Positions 25,021 through 32,386 of a DNA stretch of 37,257 bases are shown here, piece by piece. The stretch spans positions 1-37,257 of the forward strand of contig JAZRDN010000037.1 of NCBI GenBank assembly GCA_045660295.1, given 5' to 3'. Each line of letters starts with the position of its first letter. The stretch's first letter is position 1. The position numbers and the translations under genes were made by a program. The notes beneath the pieces were generated by a model that was not told where the DNA came from, did not search any database, and was given only the letters and a program-made list of their open reading frames with translations. Origin of the DNA: RGIG8775 sp045660295. Lineage in GTDB: Bacteria > Bacillota > Clostridia > Oscillospirales > CAG-272.

Positions 25021-25041
25021 TCAAAAAAATTGGGGTATAAT
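25013..25041 (+). promoter_or_regulatory. SigA promoter of radA
   Basis: TTGACT (25013-25018, overlapping the cwlD stop) and TATAAT (25036-25041) are 17 bases apart, 35 bases before ATG 25076. It separates vegetative radA expression from cwlD. Confidence 0.8.
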
Positions 25042-25075
25042 GTGGTAACATCATAAAGAAAGGGCGTGATCACTT

Positions 25076-26458
25076 ATGAAAGGCGTAAAAACTGTGTACA
25101 TATGTGAGAAATGCGAGTACAAAAGCCCGAAGTGGCTTGGAAAGTGCCCCTCATGCGGCGGATGGAACACATTTATCGAGGATGTGATCGAGGTTTCGCC
25201 TCAATCTGCCGCTCCAAAGCGAAAATCAGCATTCGGAGATTTTTCTGCGAGCGCAGTCGCCTATAAAGACTTGACTCTCCCCGAGTTTATTCGTTCCGAA
25301 ACGGGACTCGGCGAACTTGATAGAGTGCTTGGCGGCGGTTTGGTAAACAGCTCGGTAGTCTTGCTTTCCGGCGAGCCCGGAATAGGCAAATCTACTCTGC
25401 TCCTACAAATCTCAGACTCCTTGGGGCAAAGCCGCAAGGTACTGTATATTTCCGGAGAGGAATCGTACGGTCAGCTCAAGCTCAGAGCGCAAAGGCTTGG
25501 AATTTCGGGAAACAATCTCTACATTCTTACAGAAACAAACATAGAAAATATAAACGGTCAGATAGACAAGGTAAAACCGGACGTTATAATCGTAGACTCG
25601 ATACAGACTATCTTCACCGAAAAGGTTGCTTCCGCCCCCGGAAGCATAAATCAGGTAAAGGAATGCGCATTGTCCTTTATCGAAAAAGCAAAAGGCAACG
25701 GAATTTCGGTCATCCTTGTAGGTCATGTTAACAAGGAAGGCAGTATAGCGGGTCCCAAGCTTCTTGAGCACATGGTCGATGCGGTGCTCTACTTTGAGGG
25801 CGAAAGACAGCAAACCTACCGAATTATCCGCGCCATAAAAAACCGATACGGCCCCACCAACGAAATAGGTGTTTTTGAGATGACTGACAACGGACTGGAA
25901 CAAGTCGAAAACCCATCCGAGATGCTTCTTTCAGGCAGACCGAAAAACATGTCCGGCAACTGTGCGGTGTGCACAATTGAGGGCACTCGCCCCATAATTG
26001 CTGAGATTCAAGCGCTGGTAACCAAAAGCGTGCTCCCTGCCCCCAGACGCACCTCAAGCGGTATAGACTACAACAAAATGTGTCTTATCATCGCGGTTCT
26101 TGAAAAACGCTTAGGGTTAAGATTTTCCGCCTGCGACACTTTCTTGAACGTAATCGGCGGACTGAGGCTGGACGAGCCTGCGGTAGATATGGCGGTGGCT
26201 CTCGCCATGATGTCTTCCATCACCGACAAGGTTATCCCCGATGACCTGATAGCGATCGGAGAAATCGGTCTTGCGGGAGAGCTACGAAGTGTTTCCAATC
26301 TCGAAATTCGCTTGAAAGAAGCGTCGCGACTCGGATTTACAAAGGCGATTATACCTTATAAAAGCTATGAAAACAAGAAATTTGACTGCAATATTGAGCT
26401 TATCCCCGTAAAGGGAATTTTTGAAGCGGTCAAGGTCCTTAAATCGGATGATACCTAA
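25076..26458 (+). CDS. radA: DNA repair/recombination protein RadA
   Basis: RadA (Sms) is a RecA-like ATPase that drives branch migration in recombination and stalled-fork repair. Of its 460 residues, the first 30 form the zinc finger (C10/C13 and C24/C27). Walker A is GEPGIGKST (99-107), Walker B-like VDSIQTIF lies near 174, and the RadA-specific KNRYG near 255 is intact. The C-terminal third is the Lon-like domain (GLRLDEPAVDMAVALAMMSS, then GEIGLAGELR), which in RadA is non-proteolytic. GAAAGGGCG precedes the start. The next gene follows after 37 bases without a terminator, so the ABC pair may be read from the radA promoter. Confidence 0.96.
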   Translation: MKGVKTVYICEKCEYKSPKWLGKCPSCGGWNTFIEDVIEVSPQSAAPKRKSAFGDFSASAVAYKDLTLPEFIRSETGLGELDRVLGGGLVNSSVVLLSGEPGIGKSTLLLQISDSLGQSRKVLYISGEESYGQLKLRAQRLGISGNNLYILTETNIENINGQIDKVKPDVIIVDSIQTIFTEKVASAPGSINQVKECALSFIEKAKGNGISVILVGHVNKEGSIAGPKLLEHMVDAVLYFEGERQQTYRIIRAIKNRYGPTNEIGVFEMTDNGLEQVENPSEMLLSGRPKNMSGNCAVCTIEGTRPIIAEIQALVTKSVLPAPRRTSSGIDYNKMCLIIAVLEKRLGLRFSACDTFLNVIGGLRLDEPAVDMAVALAMMSSITDKVIPDDLIAIGEIGLAGELRSVSNLEIRLKEASRLGFTKAIIPYKSYENKKFDCNIELIPVKGIFEAVKVLKSDDT

Positions 26459-26495
26459 ATCCACCCAACGAAAAAATTAAAGAGAGGTAAAGGCA

Positions 26496-28277
26496 ATGTT
26501 CTCGATAAGATTTGTGTGGGAAAAATTAAAAGGTAGACGTTGGATGATAATTTGCGGACTTATCGTTTCGGTAATTTACTCCGCAATGGTTATTATTAAC
26601 CCTTATCTATCCAAAATTCTTGTTGATGATGCCATCAAAGGCTCGATTGAGGCAACAGGAAGCCCAAACACGCAACAGTTAATTGACCTTATAGTAATTA
26701 TGACTGTTGTTGTATTTGTTCGCACCGTGTTCCTATTCATAAGAAAAGTTTTGTTTGAGCTTTCCAGCCAAAAGATGGTTTCAAATATCAGACTTGCAAT
26801 ATTCAATAACATTCAGCATCAAGAGCTTGGTTTTTTTGACAAAATAAGGGCGGGAGATTTAATAACCCGTTCAACCAGTGACGTAAACTACGCGCGACAC
26901 TTTGTAGCTTACGTACTCTTCACCATAGTAGATACGGTCGTGCTTTTTATTGCTTCGGTAAGCATACTGCTGTTCATAAGCCCCGAGCTAACGCTTGCCC
27001 TGCTTGCCGTAGTTCCTGTCCTCGGAATTACATCTTACCTTTACTCAAAAAAGGTAGCTCCTATTTACAAGTCCATACGAAACTGCTTTGCGCAGTTAAA
27101 TATTTCCGCGCAGGAAAACATTGCGGGAAACCGAGTTGTCAAAGCCTTTGCTCGCGAAGAATATGAGATAGAAAAATTCAAACAAGCAAGTATTGAATAT
27201 AAGGAAGAAAACCTGAAAGCGGCTTACGCATGGCAAAAAATAGTTCCTATTATCGAATTCCTTGCCCAGGTTCTCTCGTTTATAACACTTCTTGTCGGGG
27301 GTCTTCTCGTTATCGCCGATAAAATCACCATAGGTGACCTGTCGATGTTCACCGCACTCACGTGGGCTCTGGCGTTGCCCATGAGAAACGTAAGTAACAT
27401 ACTTAACAGCTATCAGCAGTTCATCACGGGAACCGTAAAAATAATTGAGCTTTGTGAGGCAAGCCCTCTCATCGCAAGCCGTCACGACGCTGTGGTGTCC
27501 GATGAAAGACTCAATGGAAAGCTTGAATTCCAAAACGTTTCGTTCAAGTACTCGCGTAACGGAGAAAAGATTCTTGATAACATTTCGTTTGTCGTAAATC
27601 CCGGAGAGACGGTGGCTATAATGGGAGCTACAGGTTCCGGAAAAACCACTTTAATAAATCTCATGTCACGTTTTTATGACGTAACCGAAGGAAAAATACT
27701 TCTTGATGACGTTGACCTTCGCATGAGAAGGCTCGAGGACATCCGAAGCTCTATAGCAATTGCCACACAGGACGTGTTCCTCTTCTCTGACTCTGTAGAA
27801 AACAATATTGCATACAGTGACCCCAATATGGAGGAAGATAAAATTCACGAATACGCAAAGCTTGCGGCGGCTGATGAGTTTATTCAGAAAATGGAAAGCG
27901 CCTATGACACGATAATCGGAGAACGAGGCGTTGGAATTTCAGGCGGACAAAAGCAAAGACTCGCGCTTGCAAGAGCAATGGCAGCCGAAGCTCCAATTCT
28001 TGTCCTTGATGATACCACCTCGGCGGTCGATATGGAGACCGAAAAGTTTATTCAACACAGTCTGGCAACCATGCCGCTGAAAACCACCAAAATTATTATC
28101 GCCCAAAGAATTTCATCCGTAAGACATGCAGACAAGATCATGATATTACAGGACGGAAAGTTAGATATCGGAACCCACGAGTCGCTTGCAACAACAAATT
28201 CTTACTACCGAGGCATTTGTGAGCTTCAGGACGTTGCCGATCTTCCGGCTTTCATAGGAGGTGACAATAATGGCTAA
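26496..28277 (+). CDS. ABC exporter half-transporter with degenerate ATP site
   Basis: The 593-residue protein has a six-helix type-1 exporter membrane domain (about 15-310) and a nucleotide-binding domain. Walker A is GATGSGKT (377-384), the Q-loop Q425, the signature ISGGQ (480-484) and Walker B ILVLDD (501-506). Asp506 replaces the catalytic Glu, and Gln537 replaces the switch His (IIIAQRIS). It therefore cannot hydrolyse ATP in its own Walker site in the usual way. It overlaps the next half-transporter gene by 8 bases, which fits a heterodimer of the BmrC/BmrD or TM287/288 kind, exporting drugs, lipids or peptides. The substrate is unknown. The start ATG 26496 has a purine-rich GAGAGGTAAAGG upstream. 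Confidence 0.93.
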   Translation: MFSIRFVWEKLKGRRWMIICGLIVSVIYSAMVIINPYLSKILVDDAIKGSIEATGSPNTQQLIDLIVIMTVVVFVRTVFLFIRKVLFELSSQKMVSNIRLAIFNNIQHQELGFFDKIRAGDLITRSTSDVNYARHFVAYVLFTIVDTVVLFIASVSILLFISPELTLALLAVVPVLGITSYLYSKKVAPIYKSIRNCFAQLNISAQENIAGNRVVKAFAREEYEIEKFKQASIEYKEENLKAAYAWQKIVPIIEFLAQVLSFITLLVGGLLVIADKITIGDLSMFTALTWALALPMRNVSNILNSYQQFITGTVKIIELCEASPLIASRHDAVVSDERLNGKLEFQNVSFKYSRNGEKILDNISFVVNPGETVAIMGATGSGKTTLINLMSRFYDVTEGKILLDDVDLRMRRLEDIRSSIAIATQDVFLFSDSVENNIAYSDPNMEEDKIHEYAKLAAADEFIQKMESAYDTIIGERGVGISGGQKQRLALARAMAAEAPILVLDDTTSAVDMETEKFIQHSLATMPLKTTKIIIAQRISSVRHADKIMILQDGKLDIGTHESLATTNSYYRGICELQDVADLPAFIGGDNNG

Positions 28278-30039
28278 ACGTAACAAATACGATATTGACG
28301 AAGAGCTTGAACGTCATTTAGACTTTTCGAGATTAAAACGCGCCATTGTTTACATAAAGCCTTATCGCTTTATGATGATACTCGCCTTTTCCATGTCCGC
28401 ACTTTCTTCGATAATGGGACTCCTCTCTCCGAAATTCCTTCAAGTGGCTATCGATGAAGCAATGCCAAACAAGGATACGGATCACCTTATCCGGCTGGCA
28501 GTATTTACTCTTATTACCATTATTATAAGTTCGGTTTTAAGCGGTGTACGAGGACTCATAATGTCGAAGGTCGGTCAAAACATCATCTACAAAATACGCG
28601 CCGATCTGTTTGAGCATCTTCAAAAGCTCCCATTCTCTTACTACGATTCACGCCCCCACGGAAAAATCCTTGTTAGGGTCGTAAACTACGTAAACAACGT
28701 TTCCAATACGTTAACAAACGGTATTATAAACGCCGTTATCGACATTCTGAACATTGTGTTTATCGCAATTTTCATGTTTGCCCTCAGTCCCCGTCTTGCG
28801 CTTCTGGTGCTCATTGGTTTGCCTATACTGCTTGCCTTTGTATTCCTTGTAAAGAACGCCCAAAGAAAGACCCATCTTCTCAACAACAATAAAAACTCAA
28901 ACCTTACCGCATACACGTGTGAAAACATCAACGGCGTAAAAGTAGTTGAGATATTTAATCGCCAAGACAAAAATCTTGAAATATACGAAAAGCTCAACGT
29001 TGACTACCGCAAGGCGTGGTACAAAATGGCGTTTATGTCGGTAACTCCATCTATCGTCAGTGAAAATCTTAAGCGTTTCGTTGTCAGCCTTGTTTATCTT
29101 GGCGGTGTGCTTTGGATTTCTCCCACGGTTGAGATTGGTGTTTTGTTGGCCATGGCTACATATGCGTCCAAGTTCTGGGATCCCATTATTTCTCTGGCTA
29201 ACATTTACAACGATTTCCTCACGTCAGCCTCTTACCTTGAAAGAATTTTCCAGACTATGGACGAGCCTATTGATATTGCCGACGGAGATAATTCTAAGCC
29301 GCTTGACAACATCAAGGGCGAGATAGAATTTAAGAACGTAAGCTTTGAGTACGAAAAGGATATACGAATACTTAAGGACATCTCGTTCAAGGCAAAAGCG
29401 GGAGAGTCGATCGCACTTGTAGGACCTACCGGCTCGGGAAAGTCTACGATCGTAAACCTTATCAGCCGATTCTACAACGTTTCTTCGGGAGAGCTGCTGA
29501 TTGACGGAGTAAATATCAATGATATTACTATCAGTTCCCTGCGCACTCAAATGGGCATCATGCTTCAAGATAGCTTCATCTTCTCGGGAACGATCGCCGA
29601 CAACGTAAGATACGGCAAGCTTGACGCCACCATTGAAGAAGTCAAGGCGGCTTGTAAAGCGGTCTGCGCCGACGAGTTTATCGAAAACTTCCCCGACGGT
29701 TACGACACGGTTGTAAACGAGCGAGGCGGAATGCTTTCGCAAGGTCAAAAGCAGCTTATAGCGTTCGCAAGAACTATGCTCCGCAACCCCACTGTACTTA
29801 TTCTTGATGAAGCAACGTCTTCAATCGACGCAAACACCGAAAAGCTGCTTCAGATAGGTATTGAGTCTCTGCTCAAAGGCAGAACCTCGTTCATCATAGC
29901 GCACCGTCTGTCCACTATTAAGCATTGTGACAAAATAATGTTTATTCAGAACGGCAGAATAGTGGAATCGGGCACTCACGATGAACTCATGGCTAAGCAA
30001 GGCGCTTATTACAGGCTTTGTATGGCACAAGATATGTAA
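28270..30039 (+). CDS. ABC exporter half-transporter, catalytic partner
   Basis: I take ATG 28270 (589 residues), as AGGAGGTGA lies 5 bases upstream and an in-frame GTG at 28261 overlaps it. The membrane domain covers about 30-330. The nucleotide-binding domain has Walker A GPTGSGKS (385-392), Q433, Walker B with the canonical catalytic E514 (ILDEATSSID) and the switch H545 (IIAHRLSTI). Its signature is LSQGQ (489-493) rather than LSGGQ. With the preceding gene this gives one consensus ATP site (this Walker A/B with the partner's ISGGQ) and one degenerate site, the hallmark of asymmetric heterodimeric exporters. Translation is coupled through the overlap, and a terminator follows. Confidence 0.93.
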   Translation: MAKRNKYDIDEELERHLDFSRLKRAIVYIKPYRFMMILAFSMSALSSIMGLLSPKFLQVAIDEAMPNKDTDHLIRLAVFTLITIIISSVLSGVRGLIMSKVGQNIIYKIRADLFEHLQKLPFSYYDSRPHGKILVRVVNYVNNVSNTLTNGIINAVIDILNIVFIAIFMFALSPRLALLVLIGLPILLAFVFLVKNAQRKTHLLNNNKNSNLTAYTCENINGVKVVEIFNRQDKNLEIYEKLNVDYRKAWYKMAFMSVTPSIVSENLKRFVVSLVYLGGVLWISPTVEIGVLLAMATYASKFWDPIISLANIYNDFLTSASYLERIFQTMDEPIDIADGDNSKPLDNIKGEIEFKNVSFEYEKDIRILKDISFKAKAGESIALVGPTGSGKSTIVNLISRFYNVSSGELLIDGVNINDITISSLRTQMGIMLQDSFIFSGTIADNVRYGKLDATIEEVKAACKAVCADEFIENFPDGYDTVVNERGGMLSQGQKQLIAFARTMLRNPTVLILDEATSSIDANTEKLLQIGIESLLKGRTSFIIAHRLSTIKHCDKIMFIQNGRIVESGTHDELMAKQGAYYRLCMAQDM

Positions 30040-30051
30040 ATTCACCAAATC

Positions 30052-30082
30052 AAAACCGCTTCCGATTGGGAGCGGTTTTCTT
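30052..30082 (+). terminator. Terminator after the ABC exporter pair
   Basis: AAAACCGCTTCC pairs with GGGAGCGGTTTT (one G-U) around a GATT loop, 12 bases after the stop, followed by CTT. It faces the tsf terminator back to back. Confidence 0.85.
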
Positions 30083-30093
30083 AGTGAACACAC

Positions 30094-30123
30094 AAAAAGC
30101 ACCCGTAATTCACGGGTGCTTTT
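30094..30123 (-). terminator. Terminator after tsf
   Basis: On the minus strand a 12-bp stem AAAAGCACCCGT/ACGGGTGCTTTT with a 5-base loop is followed by T's, 16 bases after the tsf stop. Confidence 0.88.
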
Positions 30124-30139
30124 ACAGCAATTTATTAAA

Positions 30140-31069
30140 TTACTTGTTTGTGAGCTTTGCGATTTCTTCAGCAAAGTTCTCTTCTCTCTTCTGAAGGCCT
30201 TCGCCCTTCTCAAAGAGTATGAAGCTGTCGATCTTGATGTCCATGCCAAGTTCCTTTGCGGTAGCCGCAACGTACTTGCCAACTGTAAGATCGTCATCCT
30301 TAACGTAAGCCTGCTCAACAAGGCAAACTCTCTCATAGAACTTACCAAGTCTACCGGAAACCATCTTCTCGAGAATAGCCTCGGGCTTGTTTGCGTTCTT
30401 GGGATCGTTCTTAGCCTGTGCGATAAGCACGCTCTTTTCTGCCTCGATAGCTTCTGCGGGAACGTCCTCAATGTTTACATACTCAGGGGGATTACCTGCT
30501 GCAAGCTGAAGTGCAATGTTCTTTGCGAACTCTGCGAACTTAGCGTTGCCTGCAACGTCAGCGCCTGTTGTGAACTTAACGATAACGCCTGTTGTACCTG
30601 TACCGTGAATGTATGTGGAGAGTGTACCCTCAACAAGTGCGAAGCGGCGGATGCTGATCTTCTCACCGATAACAGCGATCTTCTCAACGAGAGCAGCGTC
30701 AACAGTTGCGGATGTGCCTGCAAATGCAGTTGCCATAAGAGCATCGAGATCAGCGGGCTTGTTGTCGATGATTGTCTCAAGAAGCTCCTTAACGAATGTT
30801 CTGAAAGACTCGTTCTTAGCAACGAAGTCGGTCTCTGTGTTAACCTCTACTATCGCTGCAACATTGCCCTTAACGAGAATATCAACGATACCCTCTGCTG
30901 CAATTCTGCTTTCCTTCTTTGCGGCAGTAGCAAGACCCTTCTCACGAAGAATCTTAACAGCCTTATCCATATCGCCGTCAGCCTCTACAAGTGCCTTCTT
31001 GCAGTCCATCATACCAAGACCGGTCTTTGCACGGAGTGCGGCAACGTCTTTTGCTGTAATGTTAGCCAT
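30140..31069 (-). CDS. tsf: Translation elongation factor Ts
   Basis: EF-Ts exchanges GDP for GTP on EF-Tu. The 309-residue protein starts MANITAKDVAALRAKTGLGM, its UBA-like N-terminal domain, with MDCKKALVEADGDMDKAV, followed by the core signature EVNTETDFVAKNESF near 75-90. The usual coiled-coil region comes near the C-terminal half. Start ATG 31069 has AGAGGATA upstream, 44 bases after the rpsB stop; the two genes form the classic rpsB-tsf operon. Codon use is strongly biased, as expected for a highly expressed gene. A terminator follows, so the operon ends here instead of continuing into pyrH. Confidence 0.98.
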   Translation of the reverse strand: MANITAKDVAALRAKTGLGMMDCKKALVEADGDMDKAVKILREKGLATAAKKESRIAAEGIVDILVKGNVAAIVEVNTETDFVAKNESFRTFVKELLETIIDNKPADLDALMATAFAGTSATVDAALVEKIAVIGEKISIRRFALVEGTLSTYIHGTGTTGVIVKFTTGADVAGNAKFAEFAKNIALQLAAGNPPEYVNIEDVPAEAIEAEKSVLIAQAKNDPKNANKPEAILEKMVSGRLGKFYERVCLVEQAYVKDDDLTVGKYVAATAKELGMDIKIDSFILFEKGEGLQKREENFAEEIAKLTNK

Positions 31070-31113
31070 TTGTATATCCTCTTTTCTTAAATTTTCTAAT
31101 TTTAATTTCAGAA

Positions 31114-31860
31114 TTACTCTGCTGCTTCCTCAGTAGCCGCGGTCTCAACCTCAGCCTCTGTTGCCTCAGCTACCTGCTCGCCCTGCTTGCCCTCGATAAC
31201 TGCGTCAGCAATTACGGAAGAAATAAGCTTGATTGCGCGGATAGCGTCGTCGTTACCGGGGATAACGTAATCAGCATCGTCGGGATCACAGTTTGTATCA
31301 ACGATAGCAACTACCGGGATACCAAGCTTCTTAGCCTCAAGAACTGCGTTTTTCTCCTTCTTGGGGTCTACGATGAAAATAGCTGCGGGAAGTGTATCCA
31401 TTGTCTTGATACCGCCGTAGTTCTTCTCAAGGTCGAAGATCTCCTTCTGCTTTGCGGCAATCTCCTTCTTTGTAAGAAGATCGAATGTGCCATCCTCCTG
31501 CATCTTCTCAAGGCTGTTAAGTCTTCTGATAGATCTCTGGATGGTCTTGAAGTTTGTCATCATACCGCCGGGCCAACGTACGTTTACGTAGTACATTCCG
31601 CAACGCTCTGTCTCTTCCTTGATGGCATCGGCAGCCTGCTTCTTTGTACCAACGAAGAGAATGTTTCCACCCTCTGCGGCGATGTCACGGATGAACATGT
31701 ACGCTTCTTCAAACTTCTTTACAGTCTTCTGAAGGTCGATGATGTAGATTCCGTTTCTCTCTGTGAAGATGTACTCAGCCATTTTAGGATTCCATCTTCT
31801 TGTGTGATGTCCGAAATGGACGCCTGCTTCAAGCAGCTGTTTGATTGAAATAATAGACAT
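31114..31860 (-). CDS. rpsB: Ribosomal protein S2
   Basis: S2 is a small-subunit protein. I place the start at ATG 31860 (248 residues), with AAGGAGGACA upstream and the family opening MSIISIKQLLEAGVHFGHHT. An open frame continues upstream into the leader but matches nothing. Conserved segments are RRWNPKMAEYIF, GGNILFVGTKKQA near 63-75, NVRWPGGMMTNF near 90-101 and VDTNCDPDDADYVIPGNDDA near 195-214. The acidic Ala/Glu-rich tail (about 225-248) is common in Clostridia. It has its own promoter and a 135-base leader with several potential stems, where S2 could act on its own mRNA; that is inference. Confidence 0.97.
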   Translation of the reverse strand: MSIISIKQLLEAGVHFGHHTRRWNPKMAEYIFTERNGIYIIDLQKTVKKFEEAYMFIRDIAAEGGNILFVGTKKQAADAIKEETERCGMYYVNVRWPGGMMTNFKTIQRSIRRLNSLEKMQEDGTFDLLTKKEIAAKQKEIFDLEKNYGGIKTMDTLPAAIFIVDPKKEKNAVLEAKKLGIPVVAIVDTNCDPDDADYVIPGNDDAIRAIKLISSVIADAVIEGKQGEQVAEATEAEVETAATEEAAE

Positions 31861-31995
31861 TTTTATGTCCTCCTTCGGTTTTTTCCACCACAACGCGGCA
31901 AGCGCATAAACCTCAAGGCTTCTTAAGGCACCGACGCACATTGCGTTGTGTGTGTATTTTATTTTACAAGCGCCCAATCACAAGCGCGTTGCAAC
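31861..31995 (-). promoter_or_regulatory. Structured 5' leader of rpsB-tsf
   Basis: The leader RNA holds CAACGC near its 5' end and GCGTTG about 100 bases later, which can pair and enclose the middle. Inside are a CGCA-ATG-TGCG stem and a 7-bp CCTTAAG/CTTGAGG stem with an AAGC loop. The length is unusual for a constitutive gene and suits autogenous control by S2. Confidence 0.4.
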
Positions 31996-32001
31996 CTCTG
32001 T

Positions 32002-32030
32002 ATTTTACCATATTTTTATACAATATTCAA
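32002..32030 (-). promoter_or_regulatory. SigA promoter of rpsB-tsf
   Basis: On the minus strand TTGAAT (32025-32030) and TAAAAT (32002-32007) are 17 bases apart; the transcript should start near 31996. Confidence 0.75.
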
Positions 32031-32056
32031 TAGCAATATGATAAATTTACAAATTG

Positions 32057-32338
32057 TTAACATTTGTGTTTTTTTCTATCACAGTTTCCCTGTCTTACGT
32101 TAAGTGATTCAAGCTTTACGAGAATAGTATCTTCGCCGATACACTCTATATTCTCCCATGGAATGACAATACTGTCACCTTTTCCAAACCCGAACCACCC
32201 GCAAGACGGAATGATCAGCGCGAGAATTTTTGCGTCACACACACTTATTTCAAAGTCTGTGGCGCACCCAAGTCTCGCGCCGTCGCAAAGATTGATTATC
32301 TCCTTTTTTCTGATATCCTCTGTACTGCAAATATTCAT
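32057..32338 (-). CDS. YlmC/YmxH-family sporulation protein (PRC-barrel)
   Basis: The 93-residue protein has the YlmC/YmxH pattern: STEDIRKKEIINLCDGARLG at the start, AKILALIIPS in the middle and IVIPWENIECIGEDTILVKL near the end, a PRC-barrel beta fold. Relatives in Bacillus and Clostridia are sporulation-associated, but their molecular role is unclear. The tail is rich in Lys and Cys. Start ATG 32338 has AAAGGAGG at the right distance, but that site is enclosed in a 9-bp hairpin. It lies 48 bases after the Clp ATPase gene. GCATATATT in the gap is a possible sporulation-sigma -10, weakly supported. The rpsB promoter begins just after its stop. Confidence 0.85.
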   Translation of the reverse strand: MNICSTEDIRKKEIINLCDGARLGCATDFEISVCDAKILALIIPSCGWFGFGKGDSIVIPWENIECIGEDTILVKLESLNVRQGNCDRKKHKC

Positions 32339-32362
32339 AACAAAACCTCCTTTGGTTTTGTT
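32339..32362 (-). promoter_or_regulatory. Hairpin enclosing the ylmC ribosome binding site
   Basis: A perfect inverted repeat AACAAAACC-N6-GGTTTTGTT ends immediately before the start codon. In the RNA the Shine-Dalgarno AAAGGAGG occupies the loop and the first two bases of the 3' arm, so folding would hide it. Confidence 0.7.
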
Positions 32363-32386
32363 ACAATATATGCAACGTCATAGGAA

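Noticed and set aside
29981..31090. A 369-codon + strand frame crossing the ABC gene end and tsf
   Set aside because: It runs through two back-to-back terminators and opposite tsf. Its Cys/Leu/Asn-rich product is an artefact of the strong codon bias of tsf.
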